Below are positions 1 to 7,944 of a stretch of DNA of 64,000 bases, in pieces. The notes below the pieces were generated by a model. That model saw only the letters and a program-made list of their open reading frames with translations, had not been told where the DNA came from and did not search any database. The DNA comes from Streptomyces katrae. Lineage in GTDB: Bacteria; Actinomycetota; Actinomycetes; Streptomycetales; Streptomycetaceae. Made by a program: the position numbers and the translations under genes. Numbering within the stretch: the stretch's first letter is position 1; the number at the start of each line of letters is the position of its first letter. The stretch lies in assembly GCF_000717655.1 (NCBI RefSeq), contig NZ_JNZY01000019.1, positions 72,435-136,434 of the forward strand, read 5' to 3'.

Positions 1-2
1 CC

Positions 3-833
3 AACTTCCAGTCCGCGCGGCTGATCGGCCCGGCGGTCGCCGGTGTGCTGATCACTGCCGTCGGCTCCGGCTGGGCCTTCCTGCTGAACGGACTGTCCTT
101 CGCCGCGCCCGTCGCCGGTCTGCTGCTGATGCGGACGCGCGAACTGCACCCGATCGAGCCGCAGCCCCGCGCCAAGGGGCAGCTGCGGGAGGGTCTGCGC
201 TACGTCGCCGGGCGCCCGGAGCTGATCTGGCCGATCGTTCTGGTCGGCTTCATCGGCACCTTCGGGTTCAACTTCCCGATCTGGCTGTCGGCGTTCGTCA
301 GCGACGTGTTCCACGGGGACGCGGGCACGTACGGGCTCTTCAACACGCTGATCGCCGCGGGCTCCCTGGCGGGTGCCCTGCTGGCGGCGCGGCGGGGCAA
401 CTCGCGGCTGCGGCTGCTGGTCGCGGCGGCCCTGCTGTTCTCCGCACTGGAGATCGTGACGGCCTTCGCGCCCGGGTTCTGGCTGTTCGCGGCGCTGCTC
501 GTGCCGATCGGGATGTTCGGGCTGACGGTCAACGTGACCGCCAACGCGAGCGTCCAGATGGCCACCGACCCCGAGATGCGGGGGCGGGTGATGGCCCTGT
601 TCATGATGGTGTTCACGGGCGGCACCCCGATCGGTGCACCCCTCGTCGGCTGGGTGACGGACACGTACGGGGCCCGGATCGGCATGGCCGCGGGCGGACT
701 CGTCTCGCTGGCCGCGGCCGTGACGATCGCGGTGATCCTCTCCCGCGTGGGCAACCTCCGCCTGAGCGTGACCCGCCGCGGAGTCACGTTCGTCCCGACG
801 CCCCGCCCCCGCGAGCTGGTCGCGGCGGCGTGA
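3..833 (+). CDS. MFS transporter, C-terminal part (cut by window edge)
   Basis: The frame is open from the window edge (first whole codon at 3) to TGA at 831-833, so the start lies outside. About 276 residues are visible: mostly hydrophobic segments separated by short Arg-rich loops, opening with NFQSARLIGPAVAGVL, the conserved helix-5 region of the EntS-like MFS exporter group (MFS_3). The cytoplasmic loop after the sixth helix (LRTRELHPIEPQ region) and about six further helices follow. The substrate cannot be read from the sequence; this family usually exports siderophores, macrolides or other drugs. The gene is closed by a strong hairpin just downstream. Confidence 0.85.
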   Translation, partial: NFQSARLIGPAVAGVLITAVGSGWAFLLNGLSFAAPVAGLLLMRTRELHPIEPQPRAKGQLREGLRYVAGRPELIWPIVLVGFIGTFGFNFPIWLSAFVSDVFHGDAGTYGLFNTLIAAGSLAGALLAARRGNSRLRLLVAAALLFSALEIVTAFAPGFWLFAALLVPIGMFGLTVNVTANASVQMATDPEMRGRVMALFMMVFTGGTPIGAPLVGWVTDTYGARIGMAAGGLVSLAAAVTIAVILSRVGNLRLSVTRRGVTFVPTPRPRELVAAA

Positions 834-841
834 GCAGCAAT

Positions 842-872
842 CCGGCGGGGCCGGCACATCCGGCCCCGCCGG
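842..872. terminator. Rho-independent-type hairpin between convergent genes
   Basis: A perfect 13-bp stem (CCGGCGGGGCCGG and its complement) with a 5-base loop CACAT starts 9 bases after the MFS stop. It has no T-tract, as is usual in Streptomyces. It can serve the MFS gene, and possibly the opposing gene ending at 972. Confidence 0.75.
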
Positions 873-884
873 CGTTCGAGGCGC
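861..884. repeat. Dispersed intergenic repeat, copy 1
   Basis: The terminator right arm and its flank (GCCGGCGTTCGAGGCGC) closely match a segment at 44220-44243 (GCCGGGGTTTGAGGCGC). From memory this kind of GTTTGAGGCGC element recurs after many Streptomyces genes. It lies entirely in the intergenic space between convergent genes. Confidence 0.5.
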
Positions 885-971
885 CGGCGGTACCCCCAGC
901 GCGGTGAGGGGGAGGGGCCGGGGGCGGAGCCCCCGCCGACGCTGCGGCACCCGGACTGCGCCGGACGCCGG

Positions 972-1979
972 TCAGGAGTCCCCTCGGGGCCGGCGACGGA
1001 AGAGCCGCTTGGCCCCCAGCACCAGCACCGTGCCCACGGCCAGCACGGCCGCGCCCTTCGTGAAGCTGCCCCCGCCCTGCTCGTCCGCAGGGCCGGGGGC
1101 CCCGGCGGCCGGAGTCGTGCCCGGCTTCGCGGGGGTGGGGGAGCCACCGGACGCCGGTTTCACCGGAACCGCCACCACCCGGCTCGACTCACCCTCCGAG
1201 CCGAACATCAGCGTCGACCCGTCCGCCGCATACGTCACCGACTCCGCCTGCCCCTGCCACGGCGCGTCCACCCGCTCGCCCTCGCCCTCCGGCTTCCCGT
1301 CCTTCCACGGGTAGGTCCGCGCGAAGAAGTAGCCGCGCAGCGTCAGGCGGCCGCCGTCCGGCGAGAACGCCCCGTCGGTGACCCACGGCAGGTCCGCCAC
1401 CCGCCGGAACACGTTCGGCCCCGACGCGGACAGCTTCTCCGGCCCCTCGTACAGCCCGCCCTTGTCCTCGCTCTTGCTCGCGATGTACACCCGGCCGGTC
1501 ACCGGATGCACCATCAGCGCCTCCGCGTTGCGCGCCCCGTCCGCGTACTTCACCGTGAACTGCTCGGCCTTGACCGTGACATCGGCCAGCTGCTTGGGCT
1601 CCGGGAAGCGGTAGACCCAGACGTGGTCCCAGCTCCCGTTCAGGTTGTCTCCGATGTCCCCGACGTACAGCTGCCCGTCCGGGCCCAGCGAGATCGCCTC
1701 GACGTCCCGCGGGGTCCCTACCCCGGTCAGCGTCACCCGGGCCACGGTCCTGCCGGTCGCCGAGTCCACCGCGTACACGTACGGGCCGTCGTCGCTGTCG
1801 TTGTGCGTCCAGTACACGCCCGGATGGATCCGGCTCGCCGCCAGCCCGCTCGACTCCTTGATCCGCGGATCGGCGATCGTGAACCCCGACGGCCCGGAGG
1901 CCGGGGTCTGGGCGGCCGCGGCGGCCGAACACGGCAGCACGGCAAGGGCAATGACGGCGGTCAACGGCAGCAGGCGCAT
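972..1979 (-). CDS. Secreted, membrane-anchored beta-propeller-like protein
   Basis: 335 residues. An N-terminal signal peptide (about residues 1-24, ending in an Ala-rich stretch) is followed by an extracellular part with repeating Gly-Asp blades such as YVGDIGDN, VYIASKSED and FSPDGGRLTLR. This pattern resembles propeller proteins that compare stored and displayed values. A Pro/Gly/Ala linker leads to one transmembrane helix near the C-terminus and an Arg-rich cytoplasmic tail (RRRPR). The tail looks like a sortase-type or stop-transfer anchor but no LPxTG/LAxTG motif is present, so simple membrane anchoring is more likely. No enzymatic motif was recognised. A CACGCT hexamer six bases before the ATG suggests a leaderless mRNA. 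Confidence 0.75.
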   Translation of the reverse strand: MRLLPLTAVIALAVLPCSAAAAAQTPASGPSGFTIADPRIKESSGLAASRIHPGVYWTHNDSDDGPYVYAVDSATGRTVARVTLTGVGTPRDVEAISLGPDGQLYVGDIGDNLNGSWDHVWVYRFPEPKQLADVTVKAEQFTVKYADGARNAEALMVHPVTGRVYIASKSEDKGGLYEGPEKLSASGPNVFRRVADLPWVTDGAFSPDGGRLTLRGYFFARTYPWKDGKPEGEGERVDAPWQGQAESVTYAADGSTLMFGSEGESSRVVAVPVKPASGGSPTPAKPGTTPAAGAPGPADEQGGGSFTKGAAVLAVGTVLVLGAKRLFRRRPRGDS

Positions 1980-2055
1980 ACCCCAAGCGTGCCAGCCCGC
2001 CCCGCGTGTCCGGCATCACAGGGGCTCCCGGCGCGTGATCCGCGATGATGACCGG

Positions 2056-2748
2056 ATGCGTTTCATGTTCGTCGGCGACTCCATGACCATCGGACGCGCC
2101 GGCGACTACACCTGGCGCTACCGGATGTGGCAGCACCTCGATGCCGCCCTCGGCGGCCCGTACGAGATCGTCGGCCCGCGCTGCGAGCTGTTCGACACCT
2201 CCGCGAACGAGCCGACCAGCCACGCGTACGCGGACCCCGGCTTCCCTGAGCCCGCCCGCCGCCACCTCGCCGGCTGGGGCGAGGGCTGGCAGCACATGGC
2301 CCCGCTCATCGGCTCCGCCGTGCGCTCCGGCGGGGCCGACATACTCCTCGTCTCCCTCGGCCTGATCGACCTCGGCTTCTACACCGGCGCCGAGGAGACC
2401 GCGGCCAATGCCCGCCGCTTCGTCGCGGAGGCCCGTGCCGCCCGGCCCGGCATCCGGATGATCCTGCTCCCGGTCATCCCGAACGTCCGGGCCGAGTCCG
2501 ACGCACCCTTCGCGGCCGAGGTCGCCCGGTTCAACGAGCTCCTCGCGAAGGCCGTCGCCGACCTGTCGACCGAGGCCTCGCCGATCCTGCTGGCCGCGCG
2601 CCCGGCCTCGTACGAGATCCACCAGGACACCTACGACGGCACCCACCCCAACGCCTCGGGCGAGCACCGGCTGGCCGGGGAGTTCGCGGCGGTCCTGCAC
2701 CAGGCCTGGGGCATCGGCGGCCCCTACCGCCCCGCCACGGACCGCTGA
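2056..2748 (+). CDS. SGNH/GDSL-family hydrolase
   Basis: 230 residues. Residues 7-9 give the GDS nucleophile block (FVGDSMT), and DGTHPN at about 194-199 supplies the catalytic Asp/His pair of SGNH esterases and lipases. There is no signal peptide, so it is probably cytoplasmic. The frame stays open upstream, but ATG 2056 is preferred because the GDS motif follows at once, as in the family, and a GATGAT hexamer lies six bases ahead (leaderless pattern). The region before it overlaps the promoter of the opposing gene. Substrate unknown; carbohydrate esterase or lysophospholipase-like activity is possible. Confidence 0.85.
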   Translation: MRFMFVGDSMTIGRAGDYTWRYRMWQHLDAALGGPYEIVGPRCELFDTSANEPTSHAYADPGFPEPARRHLAGWGEGWQHMAPLIGSAVRSGGADILLVSLGLIDLGFYTGAEETAANARRFVAEARAARPGIRMILLPVIPNVRAESDAPFAAEVARFNELLAKAVADLSTEASPILLAARPASYEIHQDTYDGTHPNASGEHRLAGEFAAVLHQAWGIGGPYRPATDR

Positions 2749-2789
2749 CACCCGTTCCCCCGGCGGCACTTGCCCCGCGCCGCGCGGCG

Positions 2790-2820
2790 CGGCCGCCGCA
2801 TCACCGGGATGCGGCGGCCG
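2790..2820. terminator. Bidirectional hairpin terminator
   Basis: A perfect 12-bp stem (CGGCCGCCGCAT with its complement) and 7-base loop lie between the stops of the convergent SGNH hydrolase and aldo/keto reductase genes. Confidence 0.8.
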
Positions 2821-2840
2821 TACACCGTGTTGCTACCGGA

Positions 2841-3830
2841 TCACCAGGCGAAGGCCTCGGGCGAGGGGCCGGGGCCGGGGAAGATCTCGTCCAGGCCGGT
2901 GAGCACCTCCTCGGACAGCTCCAGCTCGAGCGCGCGCAGCGCGCTCTCCAGCTGCTCCGCCGTACGGGGACCCACGATCGGGCCCGTCACCCCGGGCCGG
3001 GTCAGCAGCCACGCCAGGGCCGTCTCGCCGGGCTCCAGGCCGTGCTTGTCGAGCAGGTCCTCGTACGCCTGCACCTGCGCCCGCACCGCGGTGTTGGCCA
3101 GCGCGTCCGCCGAGCGGCCCTCGGCGCGGCGGCCGCCCGCGACCTCCTTCTTGATGACGCCGCCGAGCAGCCCGCCGTGCAGCGGGGACCACGGGATCAC
3201 CCCGAGCCCGTACTCCTGCGCCGCCGGGATGACCTCCATCTCGGCGCGCCGCTCGGCGAGGTTGTACAGGCACTGCTCGCTGACCAGCCCGACCGAGCCG
3301 CGCCGGGCGGCCGTCTCGTTGGCCTGGGCGATCTTGTACCCGGGGAAGTTCGACGACCCGGCGTACAGCACCTTGCCCTGCTGGATCAGCACGTCGACGG
3401 CCTGCCAGATCTCCTCGAAGGGGGTCCGGCGGTCGACGTGGTGGAACTGGTAGACGTCGATGTAGTCCGTCTGCAGCCGCTTGAGGCTGGCCTCGACGGC
3501 CCGGCGGATGTTCAGCGCCGAGAGCTTGTCGTGGTTGGGCCACGGGTCGCCGTCGCCGGCCATGTTCCCGTACACCTTGGTGGCCAGCACGGTCTTGTCC
3601 CGCCGGCCGCCGCCCTGGGCGAACCAGGTGCCGATGATCTCCTCGGTGCGGCCCTTGTTCTCACCCCACCCGTAGACGTTGGCCGTGTCGACGAAGTTCA
3701 GACCCGAGGCGAGCGCCGTGTCCAGGATCGAGTGGCTGGTGGGTTCGTCTGTCTGCGGACCGAAGTTCATCGTGCCGAGTACAAGTCGGCTGACCTTGAG
3801 TCCGGTGCGTCCCAGCTGTGTGTACTTCAT
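2841..3830 (-). CDS. Aldo/keto reductase
   Basis: 329 residues from ATG 3830. A TTG three codons upstream is possible but less likely. The catalytic tetrad is visible: Asp48 and Tyr53 in FVDTANVYG, Lys85 in LATKVYG and His130/131 in YQFHHVD. The C-terminal GPRTAEQLESALRA matches the NADPH-binding helix of this family. It is the YdjG/general-stress type that starts MKYTQLGRTGLKVS. It reduces aldehydes or ketones with NADPH; the natural substrate is unknown. It is a single gene, convergent with the SGNH hydrolase. Confidence 0.92.
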   Translation of the reverse strand: MKYTQLGRTGLKVSRLVLGTMNFGPQTDEPTSHSILDTALASGLNFVDTANVYGWGENKGRTEEIIGTWFAQGGGRRDKTVLATKVYGNMAGDGDPWPNHDKLSALNIRRAVEASLKRLQTDYIDVYQFHHVDRRTPFEEIWQAVDVLIQQGKVLYAGSSNFPGYKIAQANETAARRGSVGLVSEQCLYNLAERRAEMEVIPAAQEYGLGVIPWSPLHGGLLGGVIKKEVAGGRRAEGRSADALANTAVRAQVQAYEDLLDKHGLEPGETALAWLLTRPGVTGPIVGPRTAEQLESALRALELELSEEVLTGLDEIFPGPGPSPEAFAW

Positions 3831-3889
3831 GGCCCCCAAGCCAACTGCTTGGAGCCCACTCCAGGCAAGGGGGCCCGCGCGGGCCGGAG

Positions 3890-3979
3890 CTACTGGCCTA
3901 CGGCGGCCGCCACTGCCACGACGACGAACATCAGCACGAGTACACCGGCCATTACGCGGTTTCGGGTCTTGGGATCCAC
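3890..3979 (-). CDS. Small single-helix membrane protein (29 aa)
   Basis: A GTG-started frame of 29 residues: MDPKTRNRVM, then a hydrophobic run rich in Val/Ala/Met (about residues 10-26), then Gly-Gln-stop. A short charged head with a single helix is typical of bacterial micro-membrane proteins. Upstream GGAGG sits about 18 bases before the start, which is a little far. From memory, similar DPKTRNR proteins occur in other streptomycetes at this place, but I cannot check. Function unknown. It lies between the aldo/keto reductase and thpR, all on the minus strand. Confidence 0.6.
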   Translation of the reverse strand: MDPKTRNRVMAGVLVLMFVVVAVAAAVGQ

Positions 3980-4022
3980 CCGTCGAGCGTAACGCGGTCC
4001 TCCGCCGTTCCCGTACCGAGGG

Positions 4023-4700
4023 TCAAGCGCCCAGCGGCCAGGCCTCGAGGACCTCGTAGCGGGGCTGCTCTCCCGGGGCTCCGCCGGGCGGGAGGTTGCT
4101 GCGGACCAGGCTGAGCTCCCCGACCTGCCAGGGCGTGCCCTCGAAACCCGCGAGGGCCTCCAGGAACGGGTGCAGGTCGGTGCCGCCGTGGCTGCGGGCC
4201 AGGGTGAGGTGGGCGCTGTACCGGCGGTGCTGGTCCATCGGGATCCCGGCCCGGCGGGCGGCGGCGTCCGCGCGCTCGGCGAGCATCCGCATCTGGTCGA
4301 GCCCGCCGGCGGCGCCGACCCACAGGGCGCGCTCGCCGAAGTGCCCGGAGCCGTGGATGCGGAGGGAGAAGGGGTCGGTGCGGTGCGCGGCGCGGGCCAG
4401 GCGGGCGTACAGGTCGGGCAGGAGCTCGTCCCGGACCTCGCCCATGAAGGCGAGCGTGAAGTGCCAGCCCGCTTCCCCGGTCCAGCGCAGCCGGTCGCGC
4501 CCGCCGGGCCGGCCGTGGCCGGGGGCCGGGCCGTCCCCGGGGGCCGGGCCGTCCCCGGGGGCCGGGCCGTCCCCGAGGGCCGGGCCGTCCCCGAGGGCCG
4601 GGCCGTCCCCGACGGGCGGGGCGTCCCGGACGGCCTCGACGGCCTCGCGGAGCTCGTCGACGGCCTCCCGGGGCGGCATCACCGCGGCGAACAGCCTCAT
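4023..4700 (-). CDS. thpR: RNA 2',3'-cyclic phosphodiesterase (2H family, ThpR-like)
   Basis: 225 residues. Two HxTx motifs, HFTL (80-83) and HLTL (164-167), define the 2H phosphoesterase active site that hydrolyses 2',3'-cyclic phosphate ends of RNA or, in vitro, joins tRNA halves. The family is about 180 residues long. The excess here is a low-complexity insert of GDGPAL/GDGPAP hexapeptides at about 31-62, before the first motif. The start is unusual: ATGAGGCTGTC is tandemly duplicated, so a TAGGCT -10-like hexamer points at an upstream ATG (4711) that encodes only four codons before a TGA overlapping the real ATG at 4700. Confidence 0.88.
   Translation of the reverse strand: MRLFAAVMPPREAVDELREAVEAVRDAPPVGDGPALGDGPALGDGPAPGDGPAPGDGPAPGHGRPGGRDRLRWTGEAGWHFTLAFMGEVRDELLPDLYARLARAAHRTDPFSLRIHGSGHFGERALWVGAAGGLDQMRMLAERADAAARRAGIPMDQHRRYSAHLTLARSHGGTDLHPFLEALAGFEGTPWQVGELSLVRSNLPPGGAPGEQPRYEVLEAWPLGA
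4521..4612. repeat. In-frame 18-bp tandem repeat inside thpR
   Basis: About five copies of an 18-base unit read on the minus strand as GDGPAL (twice) and GDGPAP (three times), then a degenerate GHGRPG. The repeat is a multiple of three, so copy-number change would keep the frame and only alter a linker ahead of the catalytic core. Confidence 0.85.
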
Positions 4701-4757
4701 GACAGCCTCATGGCGCGAGCCTAACCCGTGTGGGTCAGACTCGCGCCGGGCAACGGG

Positions 4758-6239
4758 TTACGCCTCCGCGATCGGGATCTGGTGGGACGAGGATGCCGCG
4801 CTGCCGTTCACCGGCGTGGTGCCCGGGGCGGCCCCCGGGGCGGCCGGCGGGGACATCGACGCGAGCAGCTGGCGGGCCAGGCCCAGCCCGGTGCCGCCCA
4901 TGGTCAGCGCCTTCGCGAACATCTCCGACATACCCTCCGCGCCGTTCAGGAGGACCATGTGCTCCACGTTGCCGAAGGCACCCGCGCCCGCCTCCACGAT
5001 CGCCGGCCAGTTCTCGGCGAGCTGCTGCGCGACCACCGCCTCCTGGTTCTCGGCCAGTGCGGCGGCCCGCGCCTTGATCGCGTCGGCCTCGGCGAGTCCC
5101 TTCGCCTTCGCCGACGCCGCCACCGCGAGGCCCTTCGCCTGGGTGGCCGCGGCCTCGGCCTCACCGGTCGCCCGGGTGGCCTTCGCGGCCGCGAGCCCCC
5201 TGGCCTCGGTGGCCGCCGCGTCCGCGGTCGCCGCCGTCGTCACGCGCGTGGCCTCGGCTGCGGCCGCCAGCTCCGTCTCCTTGGCCTTGGCCTGCGCCGC
5301 CGAGATGCGGGCGTCACGCTCGGCCTCGGCCCGGGTGCGGGTCTCGTACGCCGCCGCGTCCGCGGGCTTGCGTACATCGGCCTGGAGCTGCTGCTCGCGC
5401 CGGTGCGCCTCGAGCTCGGCGACCCGGGTCTCCTGGACGACGACCTCCTGGCGGGCCGCCGCCTCCGAGAGCGGGCCCGCCTGGCGGGCGGTCGCGGCGG
5501 CCTTGTCGCGCTCGGCCTGGTAGCCGGCCTGGAGGATCTCGCTGTCGCGGGTGGCCTCCGCCATCCGCGCGAACGCGGTCTGCTCGGCCTCGGTGGCCAA
5601 ACGGTTCGCCTCGGCCTGCGCGATGCGCGCGTCCCGCTGGACGGCGGCCGCGTGCGGCATCGCCAGGTTCTTGATGTATCCGGTCGGGTCCTCGATCTCG
5701 TGGATCTGCAGCGAGTCGACGATGAGGCCGAGCTTCTCCATCTCCGTGCCGCAGGCCGCCCGGGTCTGCCCGGTGAGCTTCTCGCGGTCGCGGATCATGT
5801 CCTCGACCGTCAACCCGCCCACGATGGACCGCAGATGGCCCGCGAAGACGATGTGCACCCGCTCGGGCATCATCTTCTGCTGGTCCAGGAAGCGGCGCGC
5901 CGCGTTCGCGATGGACACGAGGTCGTCGCCGATCTTGAAGATCACGACGCCCTTCACGCGCAGCGGGATGCCCTGGTGGGTCACGCAGTCCACGTTCAGC
6001 TGGGTCTCGTTGAGGTCCAGCGACAGCTTCCGTACCGCCTGGACGCCGGGGACCACGAGGGTTCCGCGCCCGGTGACGATCCGGAACCCCATGCCCTCGC
6101 CGATGCCCTCGGTGCGGTGCGTGGAGCCGGAGATGACGAGTGCCTCGTTCGGTTCGGCCACCCGCCACATGAGCTTGAACAGCCCGATCAAAGCCAGGAT
6201 TGCGGCGAGAACGATTCCCGCCACGACGCCGATGGCCAT
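4758..6239 (-). CDS. Flotillin/SPFH-domain membrane scaffold protein
   Basis: 493 residues from ATG 6239. One N-terminal membrane helix (MAIGVVAGIVLAAILALIGL) precedes an SPFH/band-7 domain (about 30-220). A long Ala/Glu/Arg-rich coiled coil (about 220-420) then carries repeated AEAEA/AKAKG-type heptads, and a Gly/Met-rich tail follows. This is the flotillin (FloT/YuaG) architecture, which forms membrane microdomain scaffolds. The open frame extends 39 codons upstream, but that segment is not hydrophobic and overlaps the promoter. An NfeD-like gene lies directly upstream on the same strand, the usual flotillin partner. Confidence 0.9.
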   Translation of the reverse strand: MAIGVVAGIVLAAILALIGLFKLMWRVAEPNEALVISGSTHRTEGIGEGMGFRIVTGRGTLVVPGVQAVRKLSLDLNETQLNVDCVTHQGIPLRVKGVVIFKIGDDLVSIANAARRFLDQQKMMPERVHIVFAGHLRSIVGGLTVEDMIRDREKLTGQTRAACGTEMEKLGLIVDSLQIHEIEDPTGYIKNLAMPHAAAVQRDARIAQAEANRLATEAEQTAFARMAEATRDSEILQAGYQAERDKAAATARQAGPLSEAAARQEVVVQETRVAELEAHRREQQLQADVRKPADAAAYETRTRAEAERDARISAAQAKAKETELAAAAEATRVTTAATADAAATEARGLAAAKATRATGEAEAAATQAKGLAVAASAKAKGLAEADAIKARAAALAENQEAVVAQQLAENWPAIVEAGAGAFGNVEHMVLLNGAEGMSEMFAKALTMGGTGLGLARQLLASMSPPAAPGAAPGTTPVNGSAASSSHQIPIAEA

Positions 6240-6377
6240 CGGCAACGCCCCCTTATCGCAGTGCCGTTCGACACTGACGAGGGCGAGTGTGCTCCTGTCC
6301 CGGGCCGTTAAGAAGACGCTCGCGCCTTCTTGTCGCCATCTTGATACGAACCACATCCGCGCAGGTGACGCCGGGGC

Positions 6378-6596
6378 TCAGTTGTCGTACGCCGCCATCA
6401 CGTACACCGTGCGCGGCGGCAGGTACTCGACGACGGTCACGACCGTGCCGACCGGCAGCCGGCCCGTCCCGGGCGCCGGGTGCGCGAGGAAGTGCTCCGC
6501 GCCGCCCCGGATGCGGACGATGACCTCGCCCACCAGGCCCGGACCCACCGTCCCGGTCACCCGGCCGTCCCGCCCCACCATGCCGTCTTCCCCCAT
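6378..6596 (-). CDS. Short NfeD-like OB-fold protein
   Basis: 72 residues with a beta-rich pattern (GRVTGTVGPGLVGEVIVRIRGGAE ... VGTVVTVVEYLPPRTVYV) like the soluble C-terminal OB domain of NfeD proteins, but with no membrane helices or protease domain. NfeD and flotillin genes commonly sit together, and this one is 138 bases ahead of the SPFH gene on the same strand. A TACCCT hexamer ends six bases before ATG 6596 (leaderless pattern). I infer a cytoplasmic partner of the flotillin; a stand-alone role cannot be excluded. Confidence 0.7.
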   Translation of the reverse strand: MGEDGMVGRDGRVTGTVGPGLVGEVIVRIRGGAEHFLAHPAPGTGRLPVGTVVTVVEYLPPRTVYVMAAYDN

Positions 6597-6635
6597 GTGG
6601 CGAGGGTACGCCGCCCTGCTGGGGCCGGTGCGGCT

Positions 6636-7544
6636 TTACGAGTGCCCGAGGTCCGCGGCCGGGAGGTCCGTCGAGGGGACCGAGCCCGTGTCGGGGGCCG
6701 GGCGCAGCAGGAACTCGTCCGAGGCCATCGAGTCGAGCACCGGCGGCGCCGGGCGCAGCGGCTTCGGCATGACCGCGGCCTCGGAGTGGCCGCCGCAGCC
6801 GTACGAGAGGGAGACGAGGCGTCCGTCGGCCGGGCCGAACTCGTTGGCGCAGACGCCGAAGGCCTGGCCGAGCGAGCCGCCGATGGCGACGAGGAAGCCG
6901 CAGGAGACGCAGGAGGCGGGCGCCGCCTGCGCCATCGGCGTCTTGGCCCCGAAGCCCTCGTCCCAGCGGTCGGCGGCGCTGTGCAGGCCGTAGCGGGACA
7001 GGACGCGGGCGCGCCGCATGCCGAGTTCCTCGGCGACGGAGGTGATGGAACCCCGTAGGGGTACCACGGTGCGGTCGGTGACGTCGGCGTCCTCGGCCTC
7101 GACCAGTTCCGCCATCTCGGGGGAGACCACCGAGTTCGGCGGCGGTACGTCGTCGCCCGACCAGCCCGGCTCCAGCCGCAGGTCCTCGGCGTCGGTGGGC
7201 AGCAGGTCGCCGGGACCCATGTCGCCGGGGCGCAGTCGCTCGCTCCACGGCACCCACTCGGGGGCCAGGAGGGCGTCGTCGCCGGGAAGGAGCACCGTTT
7301 CGTCGAGGGTGACGTTCTTGGCGCGGGAGGCGCGCGTCACGGTGACGGCCCAGCGCCAGCCCCGGTAGCCGGGGTCCTTGCACTCGAAGAAGTGCGTGAC
7401 GACCCGGTCGCCCTCCGCGATGGCGGAGACGTGCTCGCCCACCACTCCGGGAGCGGCGGCTTCCTCGGCCGCCGCGCGGGCGAGGTCTACCGCCTCGGCG
7501 CACAGGCGGTCGGGGGTACGGCTTCGCGTCGTCGCAGCACTCAC
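6636..7544 (-). CDS. DUF3027 family protein
   Basis: 302 residues from GTG 7544, with GGAGAGAAC as ribosome binding site. The N-terminal half (GDRVVTHFFECKDPGYRGWRWAVTVTRA, split by turns) and the middle (WVPWSERLRPGDMGPGDLLP) match the actinobacterial DUF3027 pattern as I recall it. Near residue 225 there is a CxxC-like ASCVSCGFLV and a later CGGHSEA, suggesting a metal-bound structure. Function is unknown in the family. It is transcribed away from the MFS gene at 7945. Confidence 0.75.
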   Translation of the reverse strand: MSAATTRSRTPDRLCAEAVDLARAAAEEAAAPGVVGEHVSAIAEGDRVVTHFFECKDPGYRGWRWAVTVTRASRAKNVTLDETVLLPGDDALLAPEWVPWSERLRPGDMGPGDLLPTDAEDLRLEPGWSGDDVPPPNSVVSPEMAELVEAEDADVTDRTVVPLRGSITSVAEELGMRRARVLSRYGLHSAADRWDEGFGAKTPMAQAAPASCVSCGFLVAIGGSLGQAFGVCANEFGPADGRLVSLSYGCGGHSEAAVMPKPLRPAPPVLDSMASDEFLLRPAPDTGSVPSTDLPAADLGHS

Positions 7545-7944
7545 AGGTCTCGTTCTCTCCTACGCCGTCTCACGAGTGCGCCGTCCGTCCTGTCGTCCAC
7601 AACGACCCGTCGGTCCTGTCCGTACGTGGCGCGGGCGGAGCGGACCAGAGGGCCGCGTCGACGTCCGCACCCGATCGGCCTCGGGCGCACCTACCTGCTA
7701 TCCATTCTGCGGGATCGCGAAGAGGCGCGCGGCCGAGAGCAACCGCCGGTGGCGCGCTACGCACGCTACCTCCTTCGAAGCCTTGGGCCCACATGCAAGG
7801 TCCGATTCGCGGACAAGCCCGCGCGCCGACATCGCTCCTGCACCCTCCGGACCACGCCCGGACAGCGGCCCGACGGCGACCTGACGGGCGCCCGTAACGC
7901 GCCGGGACGGGACCCGGCGGGGTCCGTGGGGCACTATGTCGAGT
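7545..7944. other. 400-base divergent intergenic region
   Basis: No credible gene is seen; the short frames here lack codon bias. It holds the promoters of the DUF3027 gene (left) and the MFS gene (right, CACTAT at 7932-7937). No clear long inverted repeat or riboswitch was seen. Confidence 0.5.

Noticed and set aside
4521..4612. Repeat array as a possible CRISPR
   Set aside because: Units are contiguous 18-mers without spacers and encode an in-frame hexapeptide.
7570..7794. A 74-residue frame between DUF3027 and MFS genes
   Set aside because: No ribosome binding site, unbiased codons, and overlapping frames on both strands; treated as non-coding.
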